NCBI GenBank assembly: GCA_963822095.1
Contig: CAWGGS010000088.1
Span: 22,128-86,127, forward strand
Origin: CAWGGS01 sp963822095
GTDB taxonomy: Bacteria > Desulfobacterota > Desulfobulbia > Desulfobulbales > Desulfocapsaceae
Direction of reading: 5' to 3'
DNA: 64,000 bases
Below, in pieces: positions 7,828-16,164 of this stretch. Made by a program: the position numbers and the translations under genes. Below the pieces are notes generated by a model. It was not told the DNA's origin and made no database searches. It saw only the letters and a list, made by a program, of their open reading frames with translations. The stretch's first letter is position 1, and the number at the start of each line of letters is the position of its first letter.

Positions 7828-9105
7828 ATGAGTTTACTAAACGATCTCAATCAGTTCATGATGTCTGGGGCAAGAGCCCATGCCCAATGGGAACTGGAGA
7901 TGTCCAACAACATTTTGCAGAGTCGCAACAGACGGATAATACTTTGCCTGTTGCTTATCCCTATCTTTTTTGGTGGCATCGCCATCGCCGGAGGAGACGG
8001 TGCCGGCCTGCCGCATGTTATCGGCGGCAAATCGGCGTATATGCCGTCTTTTTACACTCCTGTCATATTTTTTGCCTCGATCTTTGTCGGGCTCTGCGCC
8101 GGATTGATCACCGGCTGCATCGGCGCAGGCGGCGGATTCATTATCGCTCCGGCCCTGATGAGTGTGGGCGTCAAGGGTATCCTTGCTGTTGGTACCGACC
8201 TCTTTCATATCTTTGCCAAAGCGATCATGGGCAGTGTCCTCCATAAGAAGCTGGGGAATATCTCGGTCTCCCTGGCCGTAACCTTTCTTATCGGCTCCAT
8301 CGTCGGTGCAACGCTTGGCGGTATGCTCAACAGATATCTCTACGACCTCAATCCGGTGCTGAGCGACCTGTTTATCACCGCAGTCTATGTCTTAATACTT
8401 GGATTCCTCTCTTTTTATGCAATGCTTGATTATTTCAAGGCCCGAAAAGGCGCTGTGGGCTCTTCCGCACCCGGGGCCGGGGCCGGTGAAACGATACCGT
8501 CTCTGGGACAGAAAATACAGTCCGTGCAAATCCCTCCGATGTTGACCTTTGATGAGGGAGTGACTCCCGGCGGCCGTAAGATCTCCGCAATCTTTTTGCT
8601 CCTCAGTGGTTTTCTCGTCGGTGTGACCGCGGCCATTATGGGTGTCGGCGGTGGTTTCCTCACCTTCCCGATCTTTGTCTATGGGCTTGGTGTCTCTTCC
8701 ATGACCACCGTGGGTACCGATATATTCCAGATCGTTTTTACAGCCGGTTACGCGTCCATCAGCCAGTATGCCATCTTTGGCTTTGTCTTTTATACCCTGG
8801 CCATGGGCATGTTGCTCGGCTCGTTGATCGGTGTCCAGGTCGGCTCGTTGATTACAAGGGTCGTCCCCGGAATCATGATCCGTGGTTTCTTTGCCCTGGC
8901 CGTTTCCGCCGGTTTCATCAACCGGTTCTTCGCCCTGCCGGAAAAACTGCAGAGTCTGAAGATTATTACGATCGCCAAAGAGACGGGTGCCCTGGTGAAC
9001 ACTGTCGGCAACTGCCTCTTCTTCTTGGCCATCGGCAGCTTCATGGTTTGGGTATTATATGTGTTTTTCAGTAATCTCAGCGCATTAAAAACGGAGGGCC
9101 ATTGA
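7828..9105 (+). CDS. TauE/SafE (TSUP) family anion permease
   Basis: The 425-residue inner membrane protein has the TSUP signature twice: GLCAGLITGCIGAGGGFIIA after residue 90 and VGVTAAIMGVGGGFLTFPI around residue 270. This reflects the internal duplication of sulfite/sulfoacetate exporter-type permeases. About eight to ten hydrophobic segments are visible. The cytosolic N-terminal 40 residues and the loop of about 60 residues between the halves are longer than in minimal family members. AAAGGAG precedes the ATG. It is followed after one base by a small membrane protein. Sulfite or another sulfur oxyanion is a likely substrate in an organism of this type, but the sequence does not prove it. 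Confidence 0.88.
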   Translation: MSLLNDLNQFMMSGARAHAQWELEMSNNILQSRNRRIILCLLLIPIFFGGIAIAGGDGAGLPHVIGGKSAYMPSFYTPVIFFASIFVGLCAGLITGCIGAGGGFIIAPALMSVGVKGILAVGTDLFHIFAKAIMGSVLHKKLGNISVSLAVTFLIGSIVGATLGGMLNRYLYDLNPVLSDLFITAVYVLILGFLSFYAMLDYFKARKGAVGSSAPGAGAGETIPSLGQKIQSVQIPPMLTFDEGVTPGGRKISAIFLLLSGFLVGVTAAIMGVGGGFLTFPIFVYGLGVSSMTTVGTDIFQIVFTAGYASISQYAIFGFVFYTLAMGMLLGSLIGVQVGSLITRVVPGIMIRGFFALAVSAGFINRFFALPEKLQSLKIITIAKETGALVNTVGNCLFFLAIGSFMVWVLYVFFSNLSALKTEGH

Positions 9106-9106
9106 T

Positions 9107-9814
9107 ATGAGTATGCAGAAAAAATTAAAAGTCAGAGGAATTCTGATGTTGATCTCTTTCTTTGTCGTCCTGGGGGTGATCTTCAGTCCGGTATTCCCCG
9201 GGAAGTGGGATAATCCCGGAAAGGTGAACGGACTTGACTTTATTGACAATGTATTCAACAGGATATCGAAGGGATCATCCTACTTCATCCCGAAAGCACT
9301 TAAAGATAGTGAGAAGTTTGCAGGAAAGAAGATTGAGGTGAAGATTAAGGCCGAGAACGAACAGGTGGCTGCCCAAACCGCAAAACTTTTTGAGGCCGGC
9401 GGTGCGCAGGTTGTAGTCACCGGCAAGGAACTGGCAATCCATGGTGATATGGGTCTGATCCTGAAGAGAAGCCTGAGCGATGCCGATTTTATGTATAAAA
9501 ATGATGGGAAATCTCTTGCCGAAAAATATGGATTTTCAGAGCAACAGGCTCTCTACAACTGGTGGATGGCCTTTAAGGAAGTTGGCAGCGATTTGACGAA
9601 CCAGAAAAAATTCAAGGAAGCCAAAGAGTTCGCCACTATTCAGAAAAAAGCCCTTGAACCCGCTTACAACTATTATGGTATAATGGCAAAAGATTGGCAG
9701 GAGAACATCACCCTCATTATTGCGGCTTTGGCCTTCTATGTCTTCTATACCCTCTGGTACGGGTTCGGCATTATGTATCTCTTTGAAGGATTGGGCCTGA
9801 AGATCGGACATTAA
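9107..9814 (+). CDS. Membrane protein of unknown function next to TSUP permease
   Basis: The 235-residue protein has one membrane segment at about residues 12-30 and another at about 200-222. Between them lies a soluble region of roughly 165 residues rich in Lys and Glu, suggesting a periplasmic domain held between two helices. I do not recognise a family. The start codon lies one base after the permease stop, and GGAGG of that gene's end serves as the ribosome binding site, so the two are translationally coupled. It is probably an accessory subunit of the permease. Confidence 0.75.
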   Translation: MSMQKKLKVRGILMLISFFVVLGVIFSPVFPGKWDNPGKVNGLDFIDNVFNRISKGSSYFIPKALKDSEKFAGKKIEVKIKAENEQVAAQTAKLFEAGGAQVVVTGKELAIHGDMGLILKRSLSDADFMYKNDGKSLAEKYGFSEQQALYNWWMAFKEVGSDLTNQKKFKEAKEFATIQKKALEPAYNYYGIMAKDWQENITLIIAALAFYVFYTLWYGFGIMYLFEGLGLKIGH

Positions 9815-9840
9815 AACAAGTACGTACTTTTCATGACCAG

Positions 9841-9882
9841 CGGACTGTGGAGGGAGCGTCTCCTCTCTGCAGTCCACCTTTT
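9841..9882 (+). terminator. Terminator-like hairpin between membrane protein and PEP-binding gene
   Basis: GGACTGTGGAGGGA pairs imperfectly with TCTCCTCTCTGCAGTCC and is followed by ACCTTTTT. This fits an intrinsic terminator or an attenuator that would reduce read-through into the gene starting at 9899. Confidence 0.55.
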
Positions 9883-9898
9883 TGTTGAAGGATCATCC

Positions 9899-12520
9899 AT
9901 GCACCGCATCCTCGCCTTTGTAAAGGATCTCCTGTTTCCTGTCTCCCAGCCGGAGCAGAGTCCCGAAGAACTGAAAAGCGCCTTTAAAAATCGCTACCGC
10001 AACTTCCGCGGTCTGCTGACGGCAAACAACAATGCCCTGCAGGCCATGGCCGAACTGGAAAAGGTCTATTACAGCAGAGACTCCTACCGGATGGCGACCG
10101 TCCGTTCGAAGATCACTACCATACTGGTCAATGTCTATAAGATGATAGGCAATATCCAGGAGATGTCCGCTGGAAGATACAAAGATCTGGAGACGATTTT
10201 CGAAACGATCAGCCAGGATCTTGATGCGATCATTGAAAAAAAATTGAGTCCAGTCCAGGGCCCTCTTGTCCTGCCACTCTCGGAGGTGGATAAAAAAGTG
10301 AAGAGCGAGGCCGGGGAAAAGATGGCCAACCTTGGTGAGGTGTCGCATCTGCCCGGCTGCCTTGTTCCTCAGGGCTTTGTGGTCACGGCTTCGGCCACCA
10401 GGCATTTCCTGGGCTCCGGGCACATTGGCGAGATCAATCGGCGCCTGCAGCTGCTGGATCCCGACAATCTGGATGACATGCTCAAGACCTGCGAAGAAAT
10501 CAGGAAGATTGTCCATGAGACCCCCTTGCCGCAGGACCTTGAAGAACTGCTGCATGTCCATTACTCCCGCCTGGAGAAGGCCACATTCCCGGGTTGCCGG
10601 GTGGCCTTGCGTTCAAGCGCCCTTGGTGAAGATACAGCAGGTGTCTCCTTTGCCGGACTCTACCGTACTGAACTTGATGTCGACAGGGATTCTCTGGTTA
10701 CAGCCTACAAGGAGATCATTGCCAGCAAATACGGAGCAAAGGCCATCGCCTACCGGCGCAAACGAGGCTACCGACATGAGGATATGGAGATGTGTGTCGG
10801 TTGTCTGGTCATGGTTGATGCCCTGGTCAGCGGGGTGACCTATTCCCGGGATCCCGGAGAGGAAGAGAGCGAGGTGATCCGTATCAATGCCATCTCCGGC
10901 ATAGCCAAGGGTGTGGTTGACGGCACCACGATGACTGATCTCTTTCTGGTCAGTCGCGAGAAGCCCCATGCGGTGGTCTACAGTGAAATGCGGCAGAACT
11001 CGGATAAACTTCCGGTTCAACATGCCGCCGCCTCATCTCTCACCTATGCTCAGATCAGAAAACTGGCAGAGACGGCCCTTCTTCTGGAAAACCATTTCGG
11101 TCAGCCGCAGGATATTGAATGGTCTTTCGACCATCAGGGAGTGCTTCATGTCCTGCAGAGCAGACCGATGTTAATCGGTCATGTGGTGGGGGGGGGCGAT
11201 AGCCCTGCTCTTGAGTCCACGAAGGAGACTGGAGAAAAGCCTTTTCTTTACGGAGGGATTGCCGCCAGTGAAGGGATTGCCTGCGGTGAAGTCTTCCGGG
11301 TAGATTCAACAGCGGAAATGCTGAGTTTCCCGAAGGGGGCGGTGCTGGTATTGAAATATCCCCTGCCCGACTGGGCCCCACTTTTAAGTCAGGCTTCCGC
11401 GGTGATCGCTGAAAACGGCAGCGAGGCCGGGCATTTGGCCACCGTTTCACGGGAATTCGGCATCCCTGCTCTTTTCAGTCTGACGGAAGCGATGACCACC
11501 CTGGTCAACGGCGAGACAATCACGGTGAACGCCACTGCCCGTGCCGTATATCGGGGATGTCGGCGGGATCTGCTTAGAAAGAAAGCGGTGAAGAAGGATA
11601 TCATGGCCGGGAGTCCGGTACAGCGAATACTGACCGAAGCCTTACAGCATATAACGCCGCTCAATCTCAATGATCCCAACTCGCCGCAATTCAAGGCATC
11701 ATGGTGCGAGACCCTGCATGATATCACCCGATTCTGTCATGAGAAATCGGTTTCCGAGATGTTCAAGTTCGGGCAAGAGCATCATTTTGATCGAGCAACC
11801 GCCAAACGATTGGTGGGCAAGGTACCACTGGAGTGGTGGGTTATCGACTTGGCGGATGGTTTCAGAGAGGGAACAAGCTATGAGGACAAGACGGTCCGCA
11901 TCGAGAATATCGTCTCGGTGCCGATGCTGGCAATCTGGCAGGGTATTTCGGCTTTTCCCTGGGCTGGACCGCCGCCGGTCAGCGTTCGGGGTTTCGGCTC
12001 CATTATCTTTCAATCCACCATGCGGCCTGACCTTGATCCTGCCGTGGCCTCAGCCCTAACCACAAAAAATTACTTCCTGATCTCAAAAAACTTCTGCAAC
12101 TTGAGCGTGCGATTGGGGTATCATTACGCTATGATCGAAGCCTATGTCAGCGATCTTCTGACCGAGAGTTATGTGACCTTCCGTTTCAAAGGCGGGGCGG
12201 CCGATACGAAGCGCAAGGCGGTACGGGCAAAACTCCTGGGTGATATCCTGCAAGACTTCGATTTCCGGGTGGAGCTGCGCTCGGATGCGCTGCTGGCCAG
12301 GCTCAAGAAACAGTCGATGGAGTATCTCCAGAAGCGTCTACAAATCCTCGGCTATCTGATCCTGCATGCCCGCCAACTGGATATGGTCATGAACAGGCCA
12401 GAGGCAGTTGAGCAGTACAAGGAAAAGTTTCTGGCCGATATCGGAGAAATGCTGGCCGAACATACACTACCTACCCTTGCGGAGTCCGTAAATGGTGAAC
12501 AACAAACTCTTACTGGTTGA
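9899..12520 (+). CDS. PEP/pyruvate-binding phosphotransferase, PEP-synthase-like
   Basis: The 873-residue protein starts at the ATG after GAAGGATCATCC. After a helical N-terminal region of about 130 residues comes a PPDK/PEP-synthase ATP-grasp domain (residues about 130-430: ALRSSALGEDTAGVSFAG, VSGVTYSRDP, QDIEWSFD, LQSRPM). The swivelling phosphohistidine domain follows (about 440-560), with the catalytic histidine H512 in GSEAGHLATVSREFGIPA. The usual PEP-binding TIM barrel is absent; the last 310 residues are an unrelated helical domain I do not recognise. It may therefore phosphorylate something other than pyruvate. A run of nine G bases (11188-11196) codes for the linker between the two known domains. 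Its 3' end overlaps the next receiver gene by 29 bases. Confidence 0.8.
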   Translation: MHRILAFVKDLLFPVSQPEQSPEELKSAFKNRYRNFRGLLTANNNALQAMAELEKVYYSRDSYRMATVRSKITTILVNVYKMIGNIQEMSAGRYKDLETIFETISQDLDAIIEKKLSPVQGPLVLPLSEVDKKVKSEAGEKMANLGEVSHLPGCLVPQGFVVTASATRHFLGSGHIGEINRRLQLLDPDNLDDMLKTCEEIRKIVHETPLPQDLEELLHVHYSRLEKATFPGCRVALRSSALGEDTAGVSFAGLYRTELDVDRDSLVTAYKEIIASKYGAKAIAYRRKRGYRHEDMEMCVGCLVMVDALVSGVTYSRDPGEEESEVIRINAISGIAKGVVDGTTMTDLFLVSREKPHAVVYSEMRQNSDKLPVQHAAASSLTYAQIRKLAETALLLENHFGQPQDIEWSFDHQGVLHVLQSRPMLIGHVVGGGDSPALESTKETGEKPFLYGGIAASEGIACGEVFRVDSTAEMLSFPKGAVLVLKYPLPDWAPLLSQASAVIAENGSEAGHLATVSREFGIPALFSLTEAMTTLVNGETITVNATARAVYRGCRRDLLRKKAVKKDIMAGSPVQRILTEALQHITPLNLNDPNSPQFKASWCETLHDITRFCHEKSVSEMFKFGQEHHFDRATAKRLVGKVPLEWWVIDLADGFREGTSYEDKTVRIENIVSVPMLAIWQGISAFPWAGPPPVSVRGFGSIIFQSTMRPDLDPAVASALTTKNYFLISKNFCNLSVRLGYHYAMIEAYVSDLLTESYVTFRFKGGAADTKRKAVRAKLLGDILQDFDFRVELRSDALLARLKKQSMEYLQKRLQILGYLILHARQLDMVMNRPEAVEQYKEKFLADIGEMLAEHTLPTLAESVNGEQQTLTG

Positions 12521-12878
12521 TGATGAGGCCGACTTTCGTGAAATCATGGCCAAATTTTTTTCACGGCGCCGGATAGACTTTGAAACGGCTGGTGGGTGTA
12601 TGGAGGCATTGGACCAGCTTGGTAAAGACATCTTTGATGTGGTGATTATGGATGTGAGCATGCCGGGACTGGACGGGATACAATGCATGGCCGAGATAAA
12701 AAAAATCCGCCCCGCGACGGAAGTCATCATCCTGACCGGCAATGCCTCGATCAATACAGGCCTGATCGGCATGAAAAGGGGGGCCTTTGATTATTGTCTT
12801 AAACCCATCGACTTCGATGAGCTTATGGAAAAAATTATCCTGGCCCGGGAGAAGGCTTCAGGGAAATCAAGCCCCTGA
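12492..12878 (+). CDS. Single-domain response regulator (receiver)
   Basis: The 128-residue receiver has acidic residues D10/D11, phospho-acceptor D54 in IMDVSMPG, LTGNA and a conserved Lys in CLKPIDFDE. There is no output domain. It starts inside the end of the PEP-synthase-like gene (29-base overlap), so its translation is coupled to that protein and the two probably act in one pathway. It resembles the receivers at 7318 and 19673, which share the GAFDY motif before the Lys. Confidence 0.92.
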   Translation: MVNNKLLLVDDEADFREIMAKFFSRRRIDFETAGGCMEALDQLGKDIFDVVIMDVSMPGLDGIQCMAEIKKIRPATEVIILTGNASINTGLIGMKRGAFDYCLKPIDFDELMEKIILAREKASGKSSP

Positions 12879-12904
12879 GATTTTCCGGCTGCTATCCTTT
12901 TTTC

Positions 12905-13174
12905 GGTTCATCCGAATGAAGCGTACTTTTGAAAGCTGAAAAGGGCAATCCGGCAGAGTGCATCACTTCTGGACACTCCTCTGCGGCCTCATCGCCGGTA
13001 CACAACGGCTGACGGAGGCCGTCCCTCGCCTGCTGTCAGGTGCGGACGGTCCTATCCGCACCCCTCTCCCTCCGGGCCTTGTTTGGAACACCTTCGGACC
13101 TCCGCGAGGCATCCTTCAGAGATGCCCTCCGCCTCCCCGCGTTATAGATAAGTACTCTTAAATCCGGAAGAACC
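12905..13174. repeat. 270-bp MITE-like element of the GGTTCATCCG family
   Basis: The left end reads GGTTCATCCGAATGAAG and the right end, read on the other strand, GGTTCTTCCGGATTTAAG: imperfect terminal inverted repeats of about 23 bases. The centre (12996-13060) aligns with the reverse complement of part of the copy at 36716. No open frame in it looks like a protein, so it is a non-autonomous element. It sits between two convergent operons and ends just before a run of T. Confidence 0.8.
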
Positions 13175-13194
13175 CTTTTTTTAATGGCAGACGG

Positions 13195-14616
13195 TCACGG
13201 CTCGATAAGAATGGTGGGAAACAGGCCTTTTTTCATACCTTCAGGATACGGCTGAATAGTGTTGAAGGAGATATGCTGATTTTTCTGGGCATGGCCTTTT
13301 TGTTCACTGCCGTTGAAGAAGGCCCCGTTTGCCTGCAGGATATGGCGAATCCGGTCCTTGAAAGCCGAAATGAACTGGGCGCCGCTTCCCTCGAAGAAAA
13401 GGTCGCCGATGGAGGCGCTCGAGTCGATGGCCGAGAAATCGTCAATGGCGATGCTGTTGGTTTCCAGATCGGCCCGGTCCCTGATCATTCCCCAGACCAG
13501 GCGTCCCGGTGGGATTTCCAGGGGCTCTTTGCTGTCGATGATCGTATGGGGCATGACGATGGTATCGTCTCCAATGGAGAGCCGGGCGTCGGGTCTGCCA
13601 CGCAGGAAGCTGTTAAACCCCACAAACACATTTCGACCAAGGTCCGCCTCGCAGATCTTGGCACCGTGAGCGGTAACGTTGCAACCCTCCAGCCGGGAAT
13701 TGATGATAAAACAGTTTTCCTGGGCATTTGCCCCCTGTCCCAACCAGGAATTCTGCAGGAAAGCCCGTTGGGCCACCAGAACATTTTCTCCAATATGGGT
13801 TTGGCCTTTGGTTACCGCAAAACGATCCAAAGAGGCGTTATTGGGGACCGGGACCGGTTGCTCGATATGAACCGAATCAAAGATCCGTTGGAAGGCCTCT
13901 TTACGATCTTCTATGAAATCAACAAATAATCCCTGCGGAGCTGCCCCCGGAGTAACGTATATATAATCGTTTATTTTTTCCGGATTGTGCCGATAGAAGA
14001 AGTTAAACCTGCCCGGATTTCTGATCCAGATAGTTCCTGATTCGATGTTGATATGACTTATCTCGCTGGCCTGGATATAGGAAAAGTTGCCGATAACACA
14101 GTTGCGCATGGTGGTCAGATCGACAGTTGCGAACGCACCGAGAAAACAACCGCTGGAGGGAGAACCATGGATGTTGGCATAGTTCATGGAAATGGTGTCA
14201 GTGATGAAAAATTTTTCCAGGGTCTCCGGGTCATGTGAGTAGTTGTGGACCAGCGTTTTAATCAATAGACTGTTACGTATCTCAATTTCTTCATCGTCAC
14301 CAACCTGCATGTCATAGTCCAGATAACGGAAAAGGTCCCCTTTCTTTTTCAACTCATCTCCTCTGATATCGCTCTTGTAAAGAAGAGAATCGGTCACCTT
14401 GCAACGGCCGAGAAAATAGCTGCCGGCCAGGTTTGAATTGCAAAACTGAAAATGGGGGGGGAGATGGGGCGATATACCGTAGAAGGCATAGAATTTGACC
14501 ATCTGGACCAACGGAATGAGCTCCTGCACATAAGGGTTGACTTCAAATTCAAGTTCACGGAGATCGATATTGACTCTCTGGATAATCCTGTCGTATAATC
14601 TCTCGATTTCCTTCAT
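13195..14616 (-). CDS. Left-handed beta-helix (hexapeptide-repeat) protein
   Basis: The 473-residue protein shows irregular hexapeptide repeats of the transferase type, first at about 75-190 (ITDTISMNYANIHGS, FATVDLTTMRNCVIGNFSYI) and again at about 280-380 (IGENVLVAQRAFLQNSWLGQ, AKICEADLGRNVFVGFNSFL, IGDDTIVMPHTII). The ends are unrelated to known acyltransferases and I cannot assign a substrate. The gene overlaps the CBS-domain gene by four bases (ATGA), so the two are co-translated. Eight C bases in a row on the coding strand (14454-14461) encode His-Leu-Pro-Pro-His near the N-terminus, a possible slippage site. It is convergent with the PEP-synthase operon. Confidence 0.75.
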   Translation of the reverse strand: MKEIERLYDRIIQRVNIDLRELEFEVNPYVQELIPLVQMVKFYAFYGISPHLPPHFQFCNSNLAGSYFLGRCKVTDSLLYKSDIRGDELKKKGDLFRYLDYDMQVGDDEEIEIRNSLLIKTLVHNYSHDPETLEKFFITDTISMNYANIHGSPSSGCFLGAFATVDLTTMRNCVIGNFSYIQASEISHINIESGTIWIRNPGRFNFFYRHNPEKINDYIYVTPGAAPQGLFVDFIEDRKEAFQRIFDSVHIEQPVPVPNNASLDRFAVTKGQTHIGENVLVAQRAFLQNSWLGQGANAQENCFIINSRLEGCNVTAHGAKICEADLGRNVFVGFNSFLRGRPDARLSIGDDTIVMPHTIIDSKEPLEIPPGRLVWGMIRDRADLETNSIAIDDFSAIDSSASIGDLFFEGSGAQFISAFKDRIRHILQANGAFFNGSEQKGHAQKNQHISFNTIQPYPEGMKKGLFPTILIEP

Positions 14617-15185
14617 ATTTTCCTCAAATTTTTCGACACTTCCCGCATGGTGTTCAAAACGGTGGAAAAGACATCGGAGAGCCGCAAGACACCAACAAAC
14701 CGATCCTCACACGTAACCAGGAGTGACAACCTGTTTTTCACGAACATCAGATTGGCAGCGGTATCAAGGGTGGTGTTCTCATCGACGAATTCGGTATGGG
14801 TAATGGTCTGCATGAAATCCTCCACCTTCATACTCATGGTTGCCGGATTGGTGTAAAAGTCCTCAAGAAACGACTTTTTCATCCGGTATTCATCCCGCAA
14901 GCGGGCGATGAAATGGGAACTGAAACCGAATTTTCCCATTTCGTCGATCCTGTCGGTGACCGCATCTTTGGGTGCAAGTGCACGTAAGATGTCAAGCTGG
15001 CTGAGTTTTCCCAACACCTTTTTGTTCTTGCCCATGATCAACACCAACCAATGCGGGACAATTGCACCTGACGTTTTCACCTTTGCGTTCCCGAGAGTTA
15101 CGATGGCATCGAAAAGGGTGGATCCTTCAGGGATGGTAGCGTATTCCGAGATGGGGACCATGAGATCTTTGACGATGTAGTTCAT
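14613..15185 (-). CDS. CBS-domain protein
   Basis: The 190-residue protein contains a pair of CBS motifs: one near residues 5-75 (VKDLMVPISEYATIPEGSTL ... KKVLGKLSQLDILRAL) and one at about 120-185 (VEDFMQTITHTEFVDENTTL ... DRFVGVLRLSDVFSTVL). CBS pairs bind adenine nucleotides and sense energy charge. There is no other domain, so it should act on a partner, most simply the hexapeptide protein whose start overlaps its stop. ATG at 15185 begins MNYIVKDLM. Confidence 0.88.
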   Translation of the reverse strand: MNYIVKDLMVPISEYATIPEGSTLFDAIVTLGNAKVKTSGAIVPHWLVLIMGKNKKVLGKLSQLDILRALAPKDAVTDRIDEMGKFGFSSHFIARLRDEYRMKKSFLEDFYTNPATMSMKVEDFMQTITHTEFVDENTTLDTAANLMFVKNRLSLLVTCEDRFVGVLRLSDVFSTVLNTMREVSKNLRKI

Positions 15186-15237
15186 AACAAGGGCCTGAGT
15201 GAAGTAGAGGGTCGTATTTCCGACTCAAGCCACTTAA

Positions 15238-15603
15238 TCAAATCTCGGCTTGAGTCGATAAGTTGATACCGTCAAACAGTATGTCTTGCCGGTCCTGGAA
15301 ATGATTGCAGCAATTAACATACCTGTTTGGGTTATTTGAATCGAAAACGCCCAAATAGCCCCTGCTCTTAATCCTTTTGCCATTCATACCCATCATCGAC
15401 GAAGGAAAGAATCCTTTCAATTCCAATACGATAGTTTCCAATTGGCCCAGGAGACATTGTCGATGGTGGATTTTTATTGAGAGCAAAAGATTTTTCACCC
15501 TTGGCCCGATCAGCCAAACCGCCTCGAAACAAAATGAAACACTGACCCTACGGTTTTCCCTTCTGTAGCCTTCAAGGACACGTTCATATTCTTTTTTCAC
15601 CAA
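15238..15603 (-). CDS. Uncertain small protein, possibly frame-damaged
   Basis: A 121-residue frame begins with GTG. The same frame stays open a little further upstream without a start codon, to a stop near 15673, and those residues also look protein-like (KRIFIGIQQAISGKFNAW). The early part has an Arg-rich stretch (YRRENRRVSVSF) slightly reminiscent of PilZ domains, but the remainder does not support that family. It may be a decayed gene. The region 15186-15792 otherwise holds nothing I can name. Confidence 0.25.
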   Translation of the reverse strand: MVKKEYERVLEGYRRENRRVSVSFCFEAVWLIGPRVKNLLLSIKIHHRQCLLGQLETIVLELKGFFPSSMMGMNGKRIKSRGYLGVFDSNNPNRYVNCCNHFQDRQDILFDGINLSTQAEI

Positions 15604-15792
15604 CCAGGCATTGAATTTCCCCGAAATTGCCTGCTGTATCCCTATGAAGATCCGCTTGAATGAACTTAGTTTTTCGATTTTTCACCGCCTGCATTTTTGG
15701 ATAAATCACAAAATAGCAGCACCTTACATAGAGCTTATCGGTGTTTATCGGACAGGACGGTCCACTTGAAAGCAAAGGGGCGTCATTCCCGA

Positions 15793-15808
15793 TGGCATAG
15801 ATATTGCT
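15793..15808 (+). promoter_or_regulatory. Sigma-54 (-24/-12) promoter
   Basis: TGGCAT, five bases (AGATA), then TTGCT matches the sigma-54 consensus except for the last base of the -24 block. The first good start codon downstream is at 15879, after AGGAGG. It would transcribe the small genes, the activator at 16161 and the NifX/kinase/receiver genes, giving possible autoregulation. Confidence 0.7.
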
Positions 15809-15878
15809 TTTTAGTGAAAGGAGCCATTGTGCTTTTGGTGCGCCCTTTGATCAGCTCCTTGGTACACAGGAGGTAAAT

Positions 15879-15965
15879 ATGCCATCAACAGGGATGTGGG
15901 AAGCTCTGCAGCATCTGACAGACAACAGGTTCTCGATTTCATCGATGGGGATAAACCCGGGATAA
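15879..15965 (+). CDS. Short peptide (28 residues) with strong ribosome binding site
   Basis: An ATG preceded by AGGAGGTAAAT opens a 28-codon frame (MPSTGMWEALQHLTDNRFSI then SSMGINPG). It is the first translatable frame after the sigma-54 promoter and ends four bases before the next small gene. I know no relative. It could be a leader peptide or a real microprotein. Confidence 0.35.
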   Translation: MPSTGMWEALQHLTDNRFSISSMGINPG

Positions 15966-15969
15966 GGGT

Positions 15970-16164
15970 ATGGACCTTAAATACCCGGCATCAACGGCAC
16001 TGAAGTCCTGGGGAGAAACACATGCCACGCATCCTGAAATTGAGCTTGACATCAGGAGAGTGTTTCAGGCTACAATGAAGAACCAAGAACATAATGAAAC
16101 GTATCGAAACATAATGCTTGGGTTCCTTACCGAGAAACCTGATCCCGTCCACAGAAGACGATGA
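15970..16164 (+). CDS. Small conserved-looking protein of unknown function
   Basis: The 64-residue hydrophilic protein (MDLKYPASTALKSWGETHAT at its start) overlaps the sigma-54 activator start in an ATGA junction, which indicates translational coupling and makes it likely to be a true gene. No family is recognised. Its position ahead of the activator suggests a regulatory or stoichiometric role, which is inference only. Confidence 0.5.
   Translation: MDLKYPASTALKSWGETHATHPEIELDIRRVFQATMKNQEHNETYRNIMLGFLTEKPDPVHRRR

Noticed and set aside
12958..13161. Open frame of 67 codons
   Set aside because: Lies wholly inside the 270-bp inverted-repeat element and is rich in Pro/Arg as expected from GC-rich non-coding DNA.
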